The position numbers and the translations under genes are program-made. This document shows positions 10,013-22,352 of a stretch of DNA of 64,000 bases, piece by piece. How positions within the stretch are numbered: the first letter of the stretch is position 1; every line of letters begins with the position of its first letter. The notes beneath the pieces were generated by a model. The model saw nothing but the letters and a program-made list of their open reading frames with translations. It did not search any database and was not told the origin of the DNA. The stretch comes from Ridgeia piscesae (taxonomy: Eukaryota; Annelida; Polychaeta; Sabellida; Siboglinidae): contig JAODUO010000042.1 in NCBI GenBank assembly GCA_025642075.2, positions 860,001-924,000 of the forward strand, in the 5' to 3' direction.

Positions 10013-11263
10013 TCCAGGTATACCACTGCGAACAAAGAGGTTTCCAACTGATGGTAATCTCTTAATGACCTGGTTATAGATGTCCTCAATGTTGGCGCTT
10101 TAAGGTTAACACTAGTGTATATGTACTACACAAAGCGCTATCTATTGAGGCCATCAGTAGGCTAGGCTTGTCACATGATGCAGTGGGTGAATCAACCGTG
10201 CATGAATAGGTGTGGTTAAGGCTGCCCCAGTAACGGGGTAACACACCACCCAGAGCACGCAATAGAGTCGTGCACAGCTGCGTCATGAAGCCCCAACAGT
10301 TGAGCTGAGCATATCGGGCCGTGTCATCTGTGACGTCTTTGTCACGGCATTCCTGTGCTCCCAGATAAAGAGGAAGGCATAGGTAATTGCCGTGCTTGTA
10401 AAGCGAATTCTTGTGCAATCTGTGTGTTGTGCATCGTGATGAGAGAGCGAGGAAGACTCAAGGAATGCCACGTCATGATCAATGTGGACATGTTCCTGCA
10501 CGCTTTTTCTTGATTCATTGAGTCGTACAGTACAAATAACCCTCTTGTAGCTATCCAAAAACCAACCTTAAATTTAATGAAATAATACAAAACCCTTTTT
10601 AAATACTGGGGGCTAATCATACCTCCAACCCCTCACCAGAAATGTACATTATAAATTGCACACCCCTTCCCTAAATACTAGGGGGCAAATGTTTTCTCCA
10701 GCCCCCTCACCAAAAATAGTGTGGGGCTCAGTTCCCAAACCACCCTGTATGTGTGTATGTGTATGTATATACATGTATATTATGTGCATTGCACTACACT
10801 GCACATAAAAATCGTATGTCCAATAATATGTATAACTATTTGCCTTATATGTTAATGTTTTTTGTACACTGACTGCAAGCCGTTTGTTGGCAAGTAGCCA
10901 AACGATTACCTTTGCAGTTGGCGACTATCTCGCCGTGCCATATATAGTCACCAGGGGTTGGCACCTGATTTTATCAATCACCGACGGTTGAGGTCAGTTT
11001 TTTGTCCATACAACCAAGCATGATTACCAGGTATTATAAATGCTCTCTAGACGGGGAAGCCACCAAACTTTAGTGGTTTTCTAATGTGCCCAGTTTGTTA
11101 AAAAACGTTTTGTTGAGAGAATTTGGGTTGTATGGACGAATGTTCATGACGTTTGTATACATAATTCATAGGCATCAAAACCGAAGGGTTTTGAGACTAA
11201 CTTCCCCCTTAATTAAGGTGTGATTGGAGATAGTGTTACCCCCCCCAGTATTTATGAAAGGTA
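10013..11263. other. Spacer without recognised gene
   Basis: Unique sequence. Short open frames on the minus strand at 10086-10620 have no recognisable domain or splice context and overlap one another in different frames. AT-rich from 10750 to 10860. Confidence 0.5.
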
Positions 11264-14200
11264 TTGCATATCGTGCTTTTATCCCCACCAGTCATTGTAT
11301 GCACTCACACACTGTTATCCCCACCAGTCATTACGTACTCACACACTGTTATCCCCACCAGTCACTGTGTGCACTCACACTGTTATTCCCACCAGTCACT
11401 GTATGCACTCACACACTGTTATCCCCACCAGTCACTGTACGCACTCACACACTGTTATCCCCACCAGTCACTTACGTACTCACACACTGTTATCCCCACC
11501 AGTCACTGTGTGCACTCACACACTGTTATCCCCACCAGTCACTGTATGCACTCACACACTGTTATCCCCACCAGTCACTGTACGACTCACACACTGTTAT
11601 CCCCACCAGTCACTGTGTGCACAATGATCCCACCAGCACTGTTGCATCCCCTGTTTCCACCAGTCACTGTATGCACTCACACACTGTTATCCCCACCAGT
11701 CACTGTACGCACTCACACACTGTTATCCCCACCAGTCACTGTATGCACTCACACACTGTTATCCCCACCAGTCACTGTACGCACTCACACACTGTTATCC
11801 CCACCAGTCACTGTACGCACTCACACACTGTTATCCCCACCAGTCACTGTATGCACTCACACACTGTTATCCCCACCAGTCACTGTACGTACTCACACAG
11901 TGTTATCCCACCAGTCACTGTATGCACTCACACACTGTTATCCCCACCAGTCACTGTACGTACTCACACAGTGTTATCCCAACCAGTCACTGTATGCACT
12001 CACCACTGTTATCACCACCAGTCACTGTACGTACTCACACACTGTTATCCCCACCAGTCACTGTATGCACTCACACACTGTTATCCCCACCAGTCACTGT
12101 ACGTACTCACACACTGTTATCCCCACCAGTCACTGTATGCACTCACACACTGTTATCCCCACCAGTCACTGTAGCACTCACACACTGTTATCCCCACCAG
12201 TCACTGTATGCACTCACACACTGTTATCCCCACCAGTCACTGTACGCACTCACACACTGTTATCCCCACCAGTCACTGTACGCACTCACACACTGTTATC
12301 CCCACCAGTCACTGTACGTACTCACACACTGTTATCCCCACCAGTCACTGTACGTACTCACACAGTGTTATCCCCACCAGTCACTGTATGCACTCACACA
12401 CTGTTATCCCCACCAGTCACTGTACGTACTCACACAGTGTTATCCCCACCAGTCACTGTACGCACTCACACACTGTTATCCCCACCAGTCACTGTACGCA
12501 CTCACACACTGTTATCCCCACCAGTCACTGTACGCACTCACACACTGTTATCCCACCAGTCACTGTACGCACTCACACACTGTTATCCCCACCAGTCACT
12601 GTACGTACTCACACAGTGTTATCCCCACCAGTCACTGTATGCACTCACACACTGTTATCCCCACCAGTCACTGTACGTACTCACACAGTGTTATCCCCAC
12701 CAGTCACTGTATGCACTCACACACTGTTATCACCACCAGTCACTGTACGTACTCACACACTGTTATCCCCACCAGTCACTGTGTGCACTCACACAGTGTT
12801 ATCCCCACCAGTCACTGTATGCACTCACACACTGTTATCCCCACCAGTCACTGTACGTACTCACACACTGTTATCCCCACCAGTCACTGTACGTCACTCA
12901 CACATGTTATCCCCACCAGTCACTGTAGCACTCACACACTGTTATCCCCACCAGTCACTGTGTGCACTCACACACTGTTATCCCCACCAGTCACTGTAGC
13001 ACTCACACACTGTTATCCCCACCAGTCACTGTATGCACTCACACACTGTTATCCCCACCAGTCACTGTATGCACTCACACACTGTTATCCCCACCAGTCA
13101 CTGTGTGCACTCACACACTGTTATCCCCACCAGTCACTGTACGCACTCACACACTGTTATCCCCACCAGTCACTGTACGCACTCACACACTGTTATCCCC
13201 ACCAGTCACTGTACGTACTCACACACTGTTATCCCCACCAGTCACTGTAGCACTCACACACTGTTATCCCCACCAGTCACTGTACGACTCACACACTGTT
13301 ATCCCCACCAGTCACTGTACGACTCACACATGTTATCCCCACCAGTCACTGTAGACTCACACACTGTTATCCCCACCAGTCACTGTAGACTCACACACTG
13401 TTATCCCCACCAGTCACTGTGACTCACACACTGTTATCCCCACCAGTCACTGTACGCACTCACACACTGTTATCCCCACCAGTCACTGTAGCACTCACAC
13501 ACTGTTATCCCCACCAGTCACTGTACGACTCACACACTGTTATCCCCACCAGTCACTGTACGACTCACACATGTTATCCCCACCAGTCACTGTACGCACT
13601 CACACACTGTTATCCCCACCAGTCACTGTACGCACTCACACACTGTTATCCCCACCAGTCACTGTATGCACTCACACACTGTTATCCCCACCAGTCACTG
13701 TGTCACTCACACACTGTTATCCCCACCAGTCACTGTGCACTCACACACTGTTATCCCACCAGTCACTGTAGACTCACACACTGTTATCCCCACCAGTCAC
13801 TGTGTATACAACTGTTTCCCACCAGTCCACACTCCACACTGTTTCCCCACCAGTATGACGACCCACATGTATCCCCACATACGTTCACTCAATGTTATCC
13901 CCACCAGTCACTGTACGACTCCACACTGTTATCCCCACCAGTCACTGTATGCACTCACACACTGTTATCCCCACCAGTCACTGTAGACTCACACACTGTT
14001 ATCCCCACCAGTCACTGTTGCACTCACACACTGTTATCCCCACCAGTCACTGTAGCACTCACACATGTTATCCCCACCAGTCACTGTACGCACTCACACA
14101 CTGTTATCCCCACCAGTCACTGTACGACTCACACACTGTTATCCCCACCAGTCACTGTGCACTACACACTGTTATCCCCACCAGTCACTGTACGCACTCA

Positions 14201-15143
14201 CACACTGTTATCCCCACCAGTCACTGTACGACTCACACACTGTTATCCCCACCAGTCACTGTACGCACTCACACACTGTTATCCCCACCAGTCACTGTAC
14301 GCACTCACACACTGTTATCCCCACCAGTCACTGTACGCACTCACACACTGTTATCCCCACCAGTCACTGTATGCACTCACACACTGTTATCCCCACCAGT
14401 CACTGTACGTACTCACACACTGTTATCCCCACCAGTCACTGTGTGCACTCACACACTGTTATCCCCACCAGTCACTGTACGCACTCACACACTGTTATCC
14501 CCACCAGTCACTGTACGCACTCACACTGTTATCCCCACCAGTCACTGTGTGCACTCACACACTGTTATCCCCACCAGTCACTGTATGCACTCACACACTG
14601 TTATCCCCACCAGTCACTGTACGCACTCACACACTGTTATCCCCACCAGTCACTGTACGCACTCACACACTGTTATCCCCACCAGTCACTGTAGCACTCA
14701 CACACTGTTATCCCCACCAGTCACTGTACGCACTCACACACTGTTATCCCCACCAGTCACTGTAGCACTCACACACTGTTATCCCCACCAGTCACTGTAC
14801 GCACTCACACACTGTTATCCCCACCAGTCACTGTACGCACTCACACACTGTTATCCCCACCAGTCACTGTACGCACTCACACACTGTTATCCCCACCAGT
14901 CACTGTACGCACTCACACACTGTTATCCCCACCAGTCACTGTACGCACTCACACACTGTTATCCCCACCAGTCACTGTACGCACTCACACACTGTTATCC
15001 CCACCAGTCACTGTACGCACTCACACACTGTTATCCCCACCAGTCACTGTACGCACTCACACACTGTTATCCCCACCAGTCACTGTGTGCACTCACACAC
15101 TGTTATCCCCATCAGTCACTGTACGCACTCACACACTGTTACC
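11264..15143 (+). repeat. 36 bp minisatellite, about 107 copies
   Basis: Unit CACTCACACACTGTTATCCC followed by CACCAGTCACTGTACG. Variable positions include TACG/TATG/TGTG before CACTC and one-base deletions giving TAGCACTC or TACGACTC. The unit is a multiple of three, so long reading frames appear in all three + frames without being genes. A diverged break lies at 13800-13890. Each unit contains a pyrimidine tract followed by CCACCAG, similar to a 3' splice site. Confidence 0.95.
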
Positions 15144-15915
15144 CGGGCGTTACACACTATGCATAACCTACGTGCACTTGTGTCATGAACAAACTGCGTC
15201 TTTCAGCAGCAGGTGAACCCACACTACGCAGGCAACTGGTCTGTCTGCCTAGTTCTAAAGTATTGAAGACGTACGCCATTCTATAGTAATGAAACACCAC
15301 ATATCAGTTCAACCTCGAGTTTATATAGTCTAATCATCCAACATGAGAACACCTATGACATAAAAAGAGTACCGACGTTTCTTTCTACCCTACTAAACGT
15401 GCTGTATAATCATTGGCCTATCCTTAGCACAGACAGTTGTGTTAACTCGTGACTACCTGATACACAACATTTACTCAGAAAAAACTTCAGGTCAGGCTGA
15501 CACAGCAGTCTTATTTATTGCTCACACTACCCAGACGACAGTTTCTGTCTGCGACAAAAGTGGCTGGTGCAGCAACTCCAGACAATCTAAAACGCACTCT
15601 CATTGATTGCTCCGCGGCCTTTGTGACTTCGATGCATAAATCAGTAGCGCGAAAGAGGAAGAATCTTCAAGCAGCTGTGTTGCTGTCTGACGCCCGGCAA
15701 CGCGCATAAGAGTCGACCCAAACAGTGCTGCTGCGTGATTACGCTACAGCACATACTCATAGGGTCGACAGAACGTTCGCCCCAACGTAGTTTTCACGAT
15801 AACATTACAAACTGTTGACAGTCCATGTTTCAGGGACAACCTCTGTGGAATCCTACGATTTTTGACAACAGGAATTTGCAAGAATTGTTTCAGCTTTGTA
15901 TATTTGGGCGGTACA
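15144..15915. other. Spacer without recognised gene
   Basis: Unique sequence. A 63-codon + strand frame at 15518-15709 has no recognisable motif and no start or splice context worth calling. Confidence 0.5.
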
Positions 15916-15920
15916 GTCTT

Positions 15921-15937
15921 TGTGCGTGCGTGCGTGC

Positions 15938-16008
<71 letters not shown>

Positions 16009-16178
16009 TCGCCGTGCGCGGCGCGGGCGCGGGGGGCGGGCGACGGAGCACGGGAGCGCGGACGGACGGACGGAGGACGACGGACGGACGGACGGACGGA
16101 CGGACGGACGGACGGACGGACGGACGGACGGACTGACGGACGGACGGACGGACGGACGGACGGACGGACGGACGGATA
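15921..16178. repeat. (TGCG)n and (GGAC)n microsatellites
   Basis: About 90 bp of TGCG repeats, a 40 bp GC-rich bridge (GGCGCGGGCGCGGGGGGCGG), then about 120 bp of GGAC repeats. Period four gives stop-free frames that are artefacts. Confidence 0.95.
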
Positions 16179-17660
16179 GAAGGAATAATACAGATATACA
16201 GAGGGGGATACAAGCAGGCGCGGTAGCATGGATGAGGGCAGAAGGTGTTACGTGGGACAGAAAGCTGAAGAAACAACTGACGGGAAGAGTGTTGGAAGCG
16301 TGCGTTGTAACAGAACGTATATATACGGGTTGTGGTCGCACTGGCACCGACGGATGCAGGAGGAGATGTTACAGACAGCAGAGACAAACATAGAGTAAAG
16401 CGATGAACGAATTGAGAACGGAGACTGGCATGAAAAACACCTAAAAAGAAAAGAAGATGGGGGCAGACTGAGACGGGTGGGGCGGGTAGGTTGAAGGCAG
16501 ATGAGGGTGGAAGATGAAGAAGAGGAAGACTGAAGTTCCGATGGGAAGACAGCCAGAAGAGAGGTCTGAGGAGGGTTGGCCTAAACAGCCACGAATTAGT
16601 AACCATCGCCGAAAAGAGGGGAACATGGAATGGAAGCAGAAGAAGCAGCGGAAGTGACGTATTCCCCGCCACCCCAGGGATTTATGGGAAGGAGACGACG
16701 ACGAATGTGCAGTACAAGAGTTTCATGTGATGTGCATTCGCGATGACGTGGAATTTAAAACAACAATCCACCTAAAATTATTGGTTTGGTACCGCATTTC
16801 GTGCGACATGAACATTATTAACTAATTATCTATTTATCACAGCCATATCGATGAGATTCGTGTTTCGTGTCTGAAATTTGTGAGGCGATGTAGCTGGCTA
16901 CACAGTCCTACAAAACAGTTTTAGACGCGTCAAGACGTAATGTCTGCATCTGTATACAGTGTACATCGGTACATTCCATAGACATGGCTGCTAGCTGTTC
17001 ATTGTTAATTCCATAACACGGGTAGACTAGGTTTTAATAATGTATTGCACTAAACGAACCACGCTTTTACATTCTCGTACATGTTTGTCACCACCACCCC
17101 CACCAACATTCACCACAACCCCGACCCCCCCTCCCCATACTCCGCCTTCCTCTATGTAGAGGTGTCCTGTTTAGGACAAGACACGACGCGCTAGTAGATG
17201 ACCTAACTTAGTGCATTCAGTACTGGGAAGAGATCACGTTTCACGTTGATACTCAAATGTGCATAATGTTTAGCTAAATAACGCAGTTTGTTAGTCATCG
17301 TCATTACTAACACTGCACTCATCATAATGAGACACTGAGCGTGCATACATCCGCCTAGTTGAATCCACCACCTGATTTGACTACATAACCAAAATGTTCA
17401 TCTAAACAAACGAATTTACGTTTAAATAATAGGGCGTATCGTTGTATGAATAAACACGTATAATTTATACACAACAGAACATTGCCTAGTAGTTACAAAA
17501 CAAAGTATGTCAAACAAACATCTCCCCCAGTTCACCTTCCCTTTCAATGGTGTCAAAACAACACATTGGGAAAAGGACTAATCACTAATTAATTTTAATT
17601 GGTTACGAATATGACGACTTCCCAAGTTCAGCCTAGTTGTCATTGTGGACGTCCTGGTGA
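16179..17660. other. Spacer, no gene seen
   Basis: Purine-rich at 16440-16640, then ordinary AT-rich sequence with a C-rich patch at 17090-17150. No conserved protein segment recognised on either strand. Confidence 0.5.
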
Positions 17661-17667
17661 CACAGAC

Positions 17668-17907
17668 TGTGTGTGTGTGTGTGTGTGCGTGTGCGTGTGC
17701 GTGTGCGTGTGCGTGTGCGTGTGCGTGTGCGTGTGTGTTTGCGTGTGTGTGTGTGTGCGTGTGTGTGCCCGTGCGTGTGTGTGCCCGTGCGTGTGTGTGC
17801 CCGTGCGTGCGTATGTGTGAGCGTCTGTGTATGCGTGTGTGAGTGCGTGCGCGTGTGTGTGCATGCCTGTGCGTGTGTGCGTGAGTGTATGTATGTGTGG
17901 GTGTAAG
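17668..17907. repeat. (GT)n/(GC) alternating purine-pyrimidine microsatellite
   Basis: GTGTGT and GTGCGT repeats with GTGTGTGTGCCCGTGC sub-units over about 240 bp. Strict purine-pyrimidine alternation over long stretches favours Z-DNA. Confidence 0.9.
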
Positions 17908-19606
17908 GGGGTGAGCCAGCGGACGTCACTAGGGTAGTGTACGTACGTGGGAGTCGTCACGATCTCAGCTGGCGCAAATATGCCAGTCATCGTCAGTTCG
18001 CAATCATGTCATATAATCGCCAGTTGACAGAAAGAGCGAGACTTTCCAGCTATATGAAAAAAAACATCTTACATCGAAACACGTTTTAGAGCATTCTAAG
18101 TCGTCGCCCGCGTGCAATAGAGCGGGACTGTAGTGAAAAATAGCACACTCACGGGGCAATGCTATAAGCAGGTATAATTCCTATTATCCTGTTTTTATCC
18201 ATACTGTGTTATATAAGCTACACACGTACCACATTCTGTCTAAAACGTACGTATACTCAACATATGAACTACGAATAAACTAGTGTCTAACTTGAAATGA
18301 ACACATCACTGAAAGCGTGGTGACAACGTAATGTTCGTGTGTGTATTTAGAGACACGATGTAACATAGCCAATATCGAAAAGAAACAAAGCGAAGTGGCA
18401 TAGGTTCAATTTTGAACAATAAATAAAGTCATTTAATTTGTCTAAACATGTTAAAATGCATATGCGAAATGAGGAAAAAGAGCCGAGTTCATGAAAAGCA
18501 AGAGACGTTTACAAATAGAGTAAATGATCCTATGATGAACTATTACCACAGCTTAAATGCTTCAGCATGACTGCAATGCATCCGGGGTGAGAACATTTGC
18601 CCTGCGACGTACCGGTTGAAAGGGCACAGAGCCTCACGTACACTGCTGACGCCGTGCAGTCGGCTGCTTGATTGCCAACGCATGCGGGCTATGAAGCGTG
18701 TGCAGCCACGCATGACCGGAGTATAGCAAGTGTTCCCTTCTGCTAAAGAGTGCTCTCTTATCGCTGTAACTACATCAGTTATCGTGTAACAAAACGCTAC
18801 GTGGGCTGGTCACGTAGGCACGCAAAGTGTATCTATTCAAGTGTCATTCGCAACTTTTCATGACCACGTATTCTAAGATGAAGATTATAAAAAGCGTTGT
18901 GACATTATTCAAAGCGCGTCTGTGTTTGAAATGTATCACACATCAACCCCAATAACCTCCTTCGATTGCTGCACTGAGTTTTCTATAGGCCATTTGTGGT
19001 GTCTCAAGAATCGTTGAGTGTATATCAAATACCGGTACATGACAGTGTAGATTTGGGATGAGGAAGGACGCCTGTTGTATCTTTAGCAGCGACTGCTAGT
19101 ATTCGTGGACGCACGAAGTTGTGCACAAGCGCACGCAGGCATGCAACTGTCGTGAACTCGTTCAACCAAACATACACATGTTGTAGAGCGTCTGTATAGA
19201 CTATTAACTATATAGACCATTTAAAATATGAGTAGAATGAATATACTAGAATAAAAATACCGTCTTTCACCGAACCGGTTGCGCCTCATGCTGAAATATA
19301 CGTTGTAGTGACCATTTACATATTAACAACCACATATAAAACAACTCGCCATGGGTGGGAGTCCTCTTGCTACGACAAAAATGGTCGCTATTGCGGGAGC
19401 CACCCAGTGTTTGAATAAACATGTTTTTGTCAAATATTTAGTCAGTGTATTTGTCTGCATGTGAAGTAATGTCCAGCGTATAAATTAGTTTATTTTTATA
19501 CCAAATTGTCAACCGTTCGCTTTAAATTTACTATCAAGTTGTAGCGGTGGTGATAATGAGTATTGCGCAACAAGGATATCGACCACCCGGCGATCTTGTG
19601 AAATAT

Positions 19607-19608
<2 letters not shown>
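17908..19608. other. Spacer, no gene seen
   Basis: Unique, moderately AT-rich sequence. No domain, array or hairpin was recognised on either strand. Confidence 0.5.
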
Positions 19609-19683
<75 letters not shown>

Positions 19684-19920
19684 TATGTGTGTATGTGTGT
19701 ATGTGTATGTGTGTATGTGTGTATGTGTGTATGTGTGTATGTGTGTATGTGTGTATGTGTGTATGTGTGTATGTGTGTATGTGTGTATGTGTGTATGTGT
19801 GTATGTGTGTATGTGTGTATGTGTGTATGTGTGTATGTGTGTATGTGTGTATGTGATGTATGTATGTATGTATGTATGTATGTATGTATGTATGTATGTA
19901 TGTATGTATGTATGTATGAA
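19609..19920. repeat. (GT)n - (GTGTAT)n - (ATGT)n compound microsatellite
   Basis: About 65 bp of GT, then about 180 bp of an 8 bp GTGTATGT-type unit, then about 60 bp of TATG. A shorter (AT)n run follows at 20137-20178. Confidence 0.95.
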
Positions 19921-20131
19921 TTTATGAATGTGTGTATGCATGTGTGTATGTGTGTATGGGTGTATATCATGTGTACGTTATTCTGGTTGTCGTCCGCTGG
20001 GCATGGCGGGCGCTTGGCAGGATATGTATCTCTTCTGTGTTTCCGAAATACTTCATGGGGCAAAGGTTAGTATTGTTTGTATTATGCACCGTTTAAGGTA
20101 TGCAATGTTATTCGTGTTTTCTACCAGTTGG

Positions 20132-20136
<5 letters not shown>

Positions 20137-20178
<42 letters not shown>
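20137..20178. repeat. (AT)n microsatellite
   Basis: About 20 uninterrupted AT dinucleotides. Confidence 0.95.
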
Positions 20179-20180
<2 letters not shown>

Positions 20181-20348
20181 TACGCTATGGAACTGGAACA
20201 ATATAGTTATCAACAACTAAATATGCACTTATTGTGCTGTTTTGTGGCCTTTGTATTAACGCAACGGCGTGTTTTCTTGCATCAGATCTACTTAGTATCA
20301 TCGGATTAAAAGAAGGTCGACACAAACGTAAATAATATAAACACATGA

Positions 20349-20354
20349 TTTATT
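20349..20354 (-). terminator. Possible polyadenylation signal of the LY6-like gene
   Basis: TTTATT on the + strand is AATAAA on the minus strand, about 365 bp beyond the stop codon of the LY6-like gene. It is the first clear candidate I saw on that strand; use is inferred. Confidence 0.35.
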
Positions 20355-20360
20355 TATAGA

Positions 20361-20575
20361 GACGCTAAATACATTAACACAGTATGTACAGATGCACAGA
20401 AGAGCTTTTTCCGAGTAATGTCGATTTCTACTGTACGTCTATGCATAACATGACGTATACGTTCATACAAACAGACGCTAAATATATAAACACAATGTCA
20501 TTATGTACATATTGTAAACTGGAGCTTTGTCCGAGTAGTGTCGATGTTTTGTTGAACGTCTTTGAATGACATGCT
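20361..20575 (-). repeat. 113 bp imperfect tandem duplication beside the LY6-like gene
   Basis: GACGCTAAATA begins at 20361 and again at 20474. Both are followed by TTTKTCCGAGTARTGTCGAT and then by a GAACGTC/GTACGTC segment near the end of the unit. It lies in the likely 3' UTR. Confidence 0.75.
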
Positions 20576-20718
20576 TCCTTTCAACACACATTGCCAGTAG
20601 TTTTCATTGTCTTCAGTTGAGCACGAAATAAATGTAATGTACACAACGTTGCGACGTGATGTCTATTTCTCTGTAGGTGTTTCTATGTACACTATTGCAC
20701 TGTTCTGTATAGATCGGT

Positions 20719-20930
20719 TCACCACAAGCTGCACTTGACTAAGACTGCGAGACACGCCGTTACTAAGAAGGAGATTGAGACGGAAACACTAGAAGCACCA
20801 TTGCAGAAGGGGGTGTTGCACGCGCAATACGTCATCGGCTCTTTCGACGTTCTGCATTTGTATTCCGAGTACTCGAGACTATTGGTGACGTCTTTTTCTC
20901 CGCAGTGACGCTGCACGAGCTGGACCAAGC
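20719..20930 (-). CDS. LY6-like exon 3 (second half and GPI signal)
   Basis: Two bases, 69 codons and TGA. Contains five cysteines (HCGEK, YKCR, YCAC, FCNGA) and the hydrophobic tail ending VKCSLW. Acceptor CATGTTTCAG. Confidence 0.9.
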
Positions 20931-21972
20931 CTGAAACATGTATATAAACGAGTCAAGCGAGATGTCACTAAAGCATAGAATGCAGTCGAGGGAGCTGCAT
21001 ATTTTCACAGTAATATTCGTTGAAATAGTCTTTACATAATCGTATATATTCGAATGAATCGCGTCGGTCATTTTAGTGAAGTCTGAATCGTTAAATAATA
21101 TATTAATTATATTACCTGTCTGAATATATTGCGCCGATGACTGCCATGAAGCCTGGCCAAAAAAGCCGAACTTCACAAGTGTAACTGTTAGGCAAGTGAG
21201 CATATGGCAATACCTCTTTGGCGCACTGGCAATAGAAAACGATATGTCGATTTTCCGAATAGCCATGATATATTCGAGCCACGTCGCCCGGTGAATAAAT
21301 GTGACAAGACGCAAAACAAGCTACAATTATGCAAACAACTATTCGCAGGGTGGATGTACGACAACGATAACTATTACACCGATGTAGACAAGTGAGTGAT
21401 ACTGACCGAGCATGATGATTTTTGTCTTCAGGCAGACGGCTCCCTCGCATGTTTCCATCGTGCTGCTGTTGCCGGCTTTGAAATTGTCGAGGCAGTCTTC
21501 TGTGGAGTTGACGCGAAGGATGTCTCCGCATTTGTAGCACTTGATGGCACCAACTACACGGGGGAGAAACAGCTGAATATTACACATCGCATGAACAACA
21601 ATGTAAAAGATGAGCAGAACACCGTTCAAATCAATAAAACAGAAATGTACTTGAACTGGGTGGTTATCGCAATTACTAACACAAGCTTTCGTCAAACGTT
21701 TTATTATCAACAACAAAGCAGAAGTATTACACTCGGTTGTGTATGTCTTACAATTACAAGTGATACCGATTTCAGTGAAGTAGATATATTAAAATCTCAA
21801 ACTGTGCTTACACAATTTGTTTTGTAATTATAACTGTATTGTCGTCTGCCCGCTGCAAATGTCACCGAGGCACTCCTTCAAGCAGTTGGCGACAAGAACG
21901 GCGACAAGAACACGTCAACCTACCTGAACTGATGGCAAGTGCGAAAACGAGAGCGACAAGTAGGCTATCCAT
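20719..21972 (-). CDS. LY6/uPAR three-finger GPI-anchored protein
   Basis: Three exons on the minus strand (21972-21924, 21553-21407, 20930-20719) join in frame to 135 residues. Residues 1-16 plus the next few form a signal peptide (MDSLLVALVFALAISS). The mature domain starts IKCYKCGDIL and holds ten cysteines, ending YCACNTPFCNGA, the usual C-terminal C-N signature of the family. The last 24 residues are hydrophobic (SVSISFLVTACLAVLV) with a small-residue GAS site before them, as expected for GPI anchoring. All introns are GT-AG with phase 1. NSS is a possible N-glycosylation site. LY6 proteins are secreted or membrane-anchored modulators of receptors and channels; the specific role here is unknown. 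A TATA box lies about 70 bp upstream of the start codon. Confidence 0.9.
21407..21553 (-). CDS. LY6-like exon 2 (first half of the three-finger domain)
   Basis: Two bases, 48 codons and one base. Begins GAIKCYKCGDILRVNSTEDC, includes METCEGAVCLKTK, and carries five cysteines. Acceptor TCTCCCCCGTGTAG, donor CTCG|GTCAGT. Confidence 0.9.
21924..21972 (-). CDS. LY6-like exon 1 (signal peptide)
   Basis: The ATG is at 21972-21970. Sixteen codons plus one base encode MDSLLVALVFALAISS. Donor TCAG|GTAGGT. The start is chosen because the preceding open frame lacks signal-peptide character and the TATA box sits just upstream. Confidence 0.88.
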
Positions 21973-22040
21973 TGCGACGACGTTCGAGTTTCCTCCAGAC
22001 AACCGGGTGTGTGATGTGACTAGGTCCACTCGCACGCCGC

Positions 22041-22048
22041 CTTTTATA
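22041..22048 (-). promoter_or_regulatory. TATA box of the LY6-like gene
   Basis: TATAAAAG on the minus strand in a GC-rich surround (GGGCTATAAAAGGCGGC), about 69-76 bp upstream of the ATG at 21972. Distance fits a short 5' UTR. Confidence 0.75.
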
Positions 22049-22300
22049 GCCCGTGTCAACGTCAGGCTGCACACTTGGCTGGTTTTTGGCAAACCTCCGA
22101 GTTAGCCCCGAGCTCTAGGGCACGCAGACCCACGTGATCACGCCGTGACGGCGTGGGTCTACCTGTATGGTCTGCCTGCCTACTGTCACGCGCTTATGCG
22201 TAGCGGGGCTTTTTCGAGGTCGGGTGTTGTGTAAGTCGAGCGGCGAACGGTGTGTCCCAGTTAAATGACCTCACGCACTCGCTCGCTCGATTCATGTTTC

Positions 22301-22352
22301 CTACAGTTTACTTGACGGATTGAAAACTACAGTTTACTTGACGGATTGAAAC
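22301..22352. repeat. 26 bp direct tandem repeat
   Basis: CTACAGTTTACTTGACGGAT plus TGAAAA/TGAAAC, two adjacent copies. Confidence 0.95.

Noticed and set aside
11264..15143. CRISPR-like regular array
   Set aside because: Units are contiguous with no unique spacers, and the host is a eukaryote; it is a minisatellite.
11220..15166. Open frames of up to 554 codons in the 36 bp array
   Set aside because: Three overlapping + frames spell the same repeat (HQSLYALTHCYP, TSHCMHSHTVIP); single-base deletions shift between them freely.
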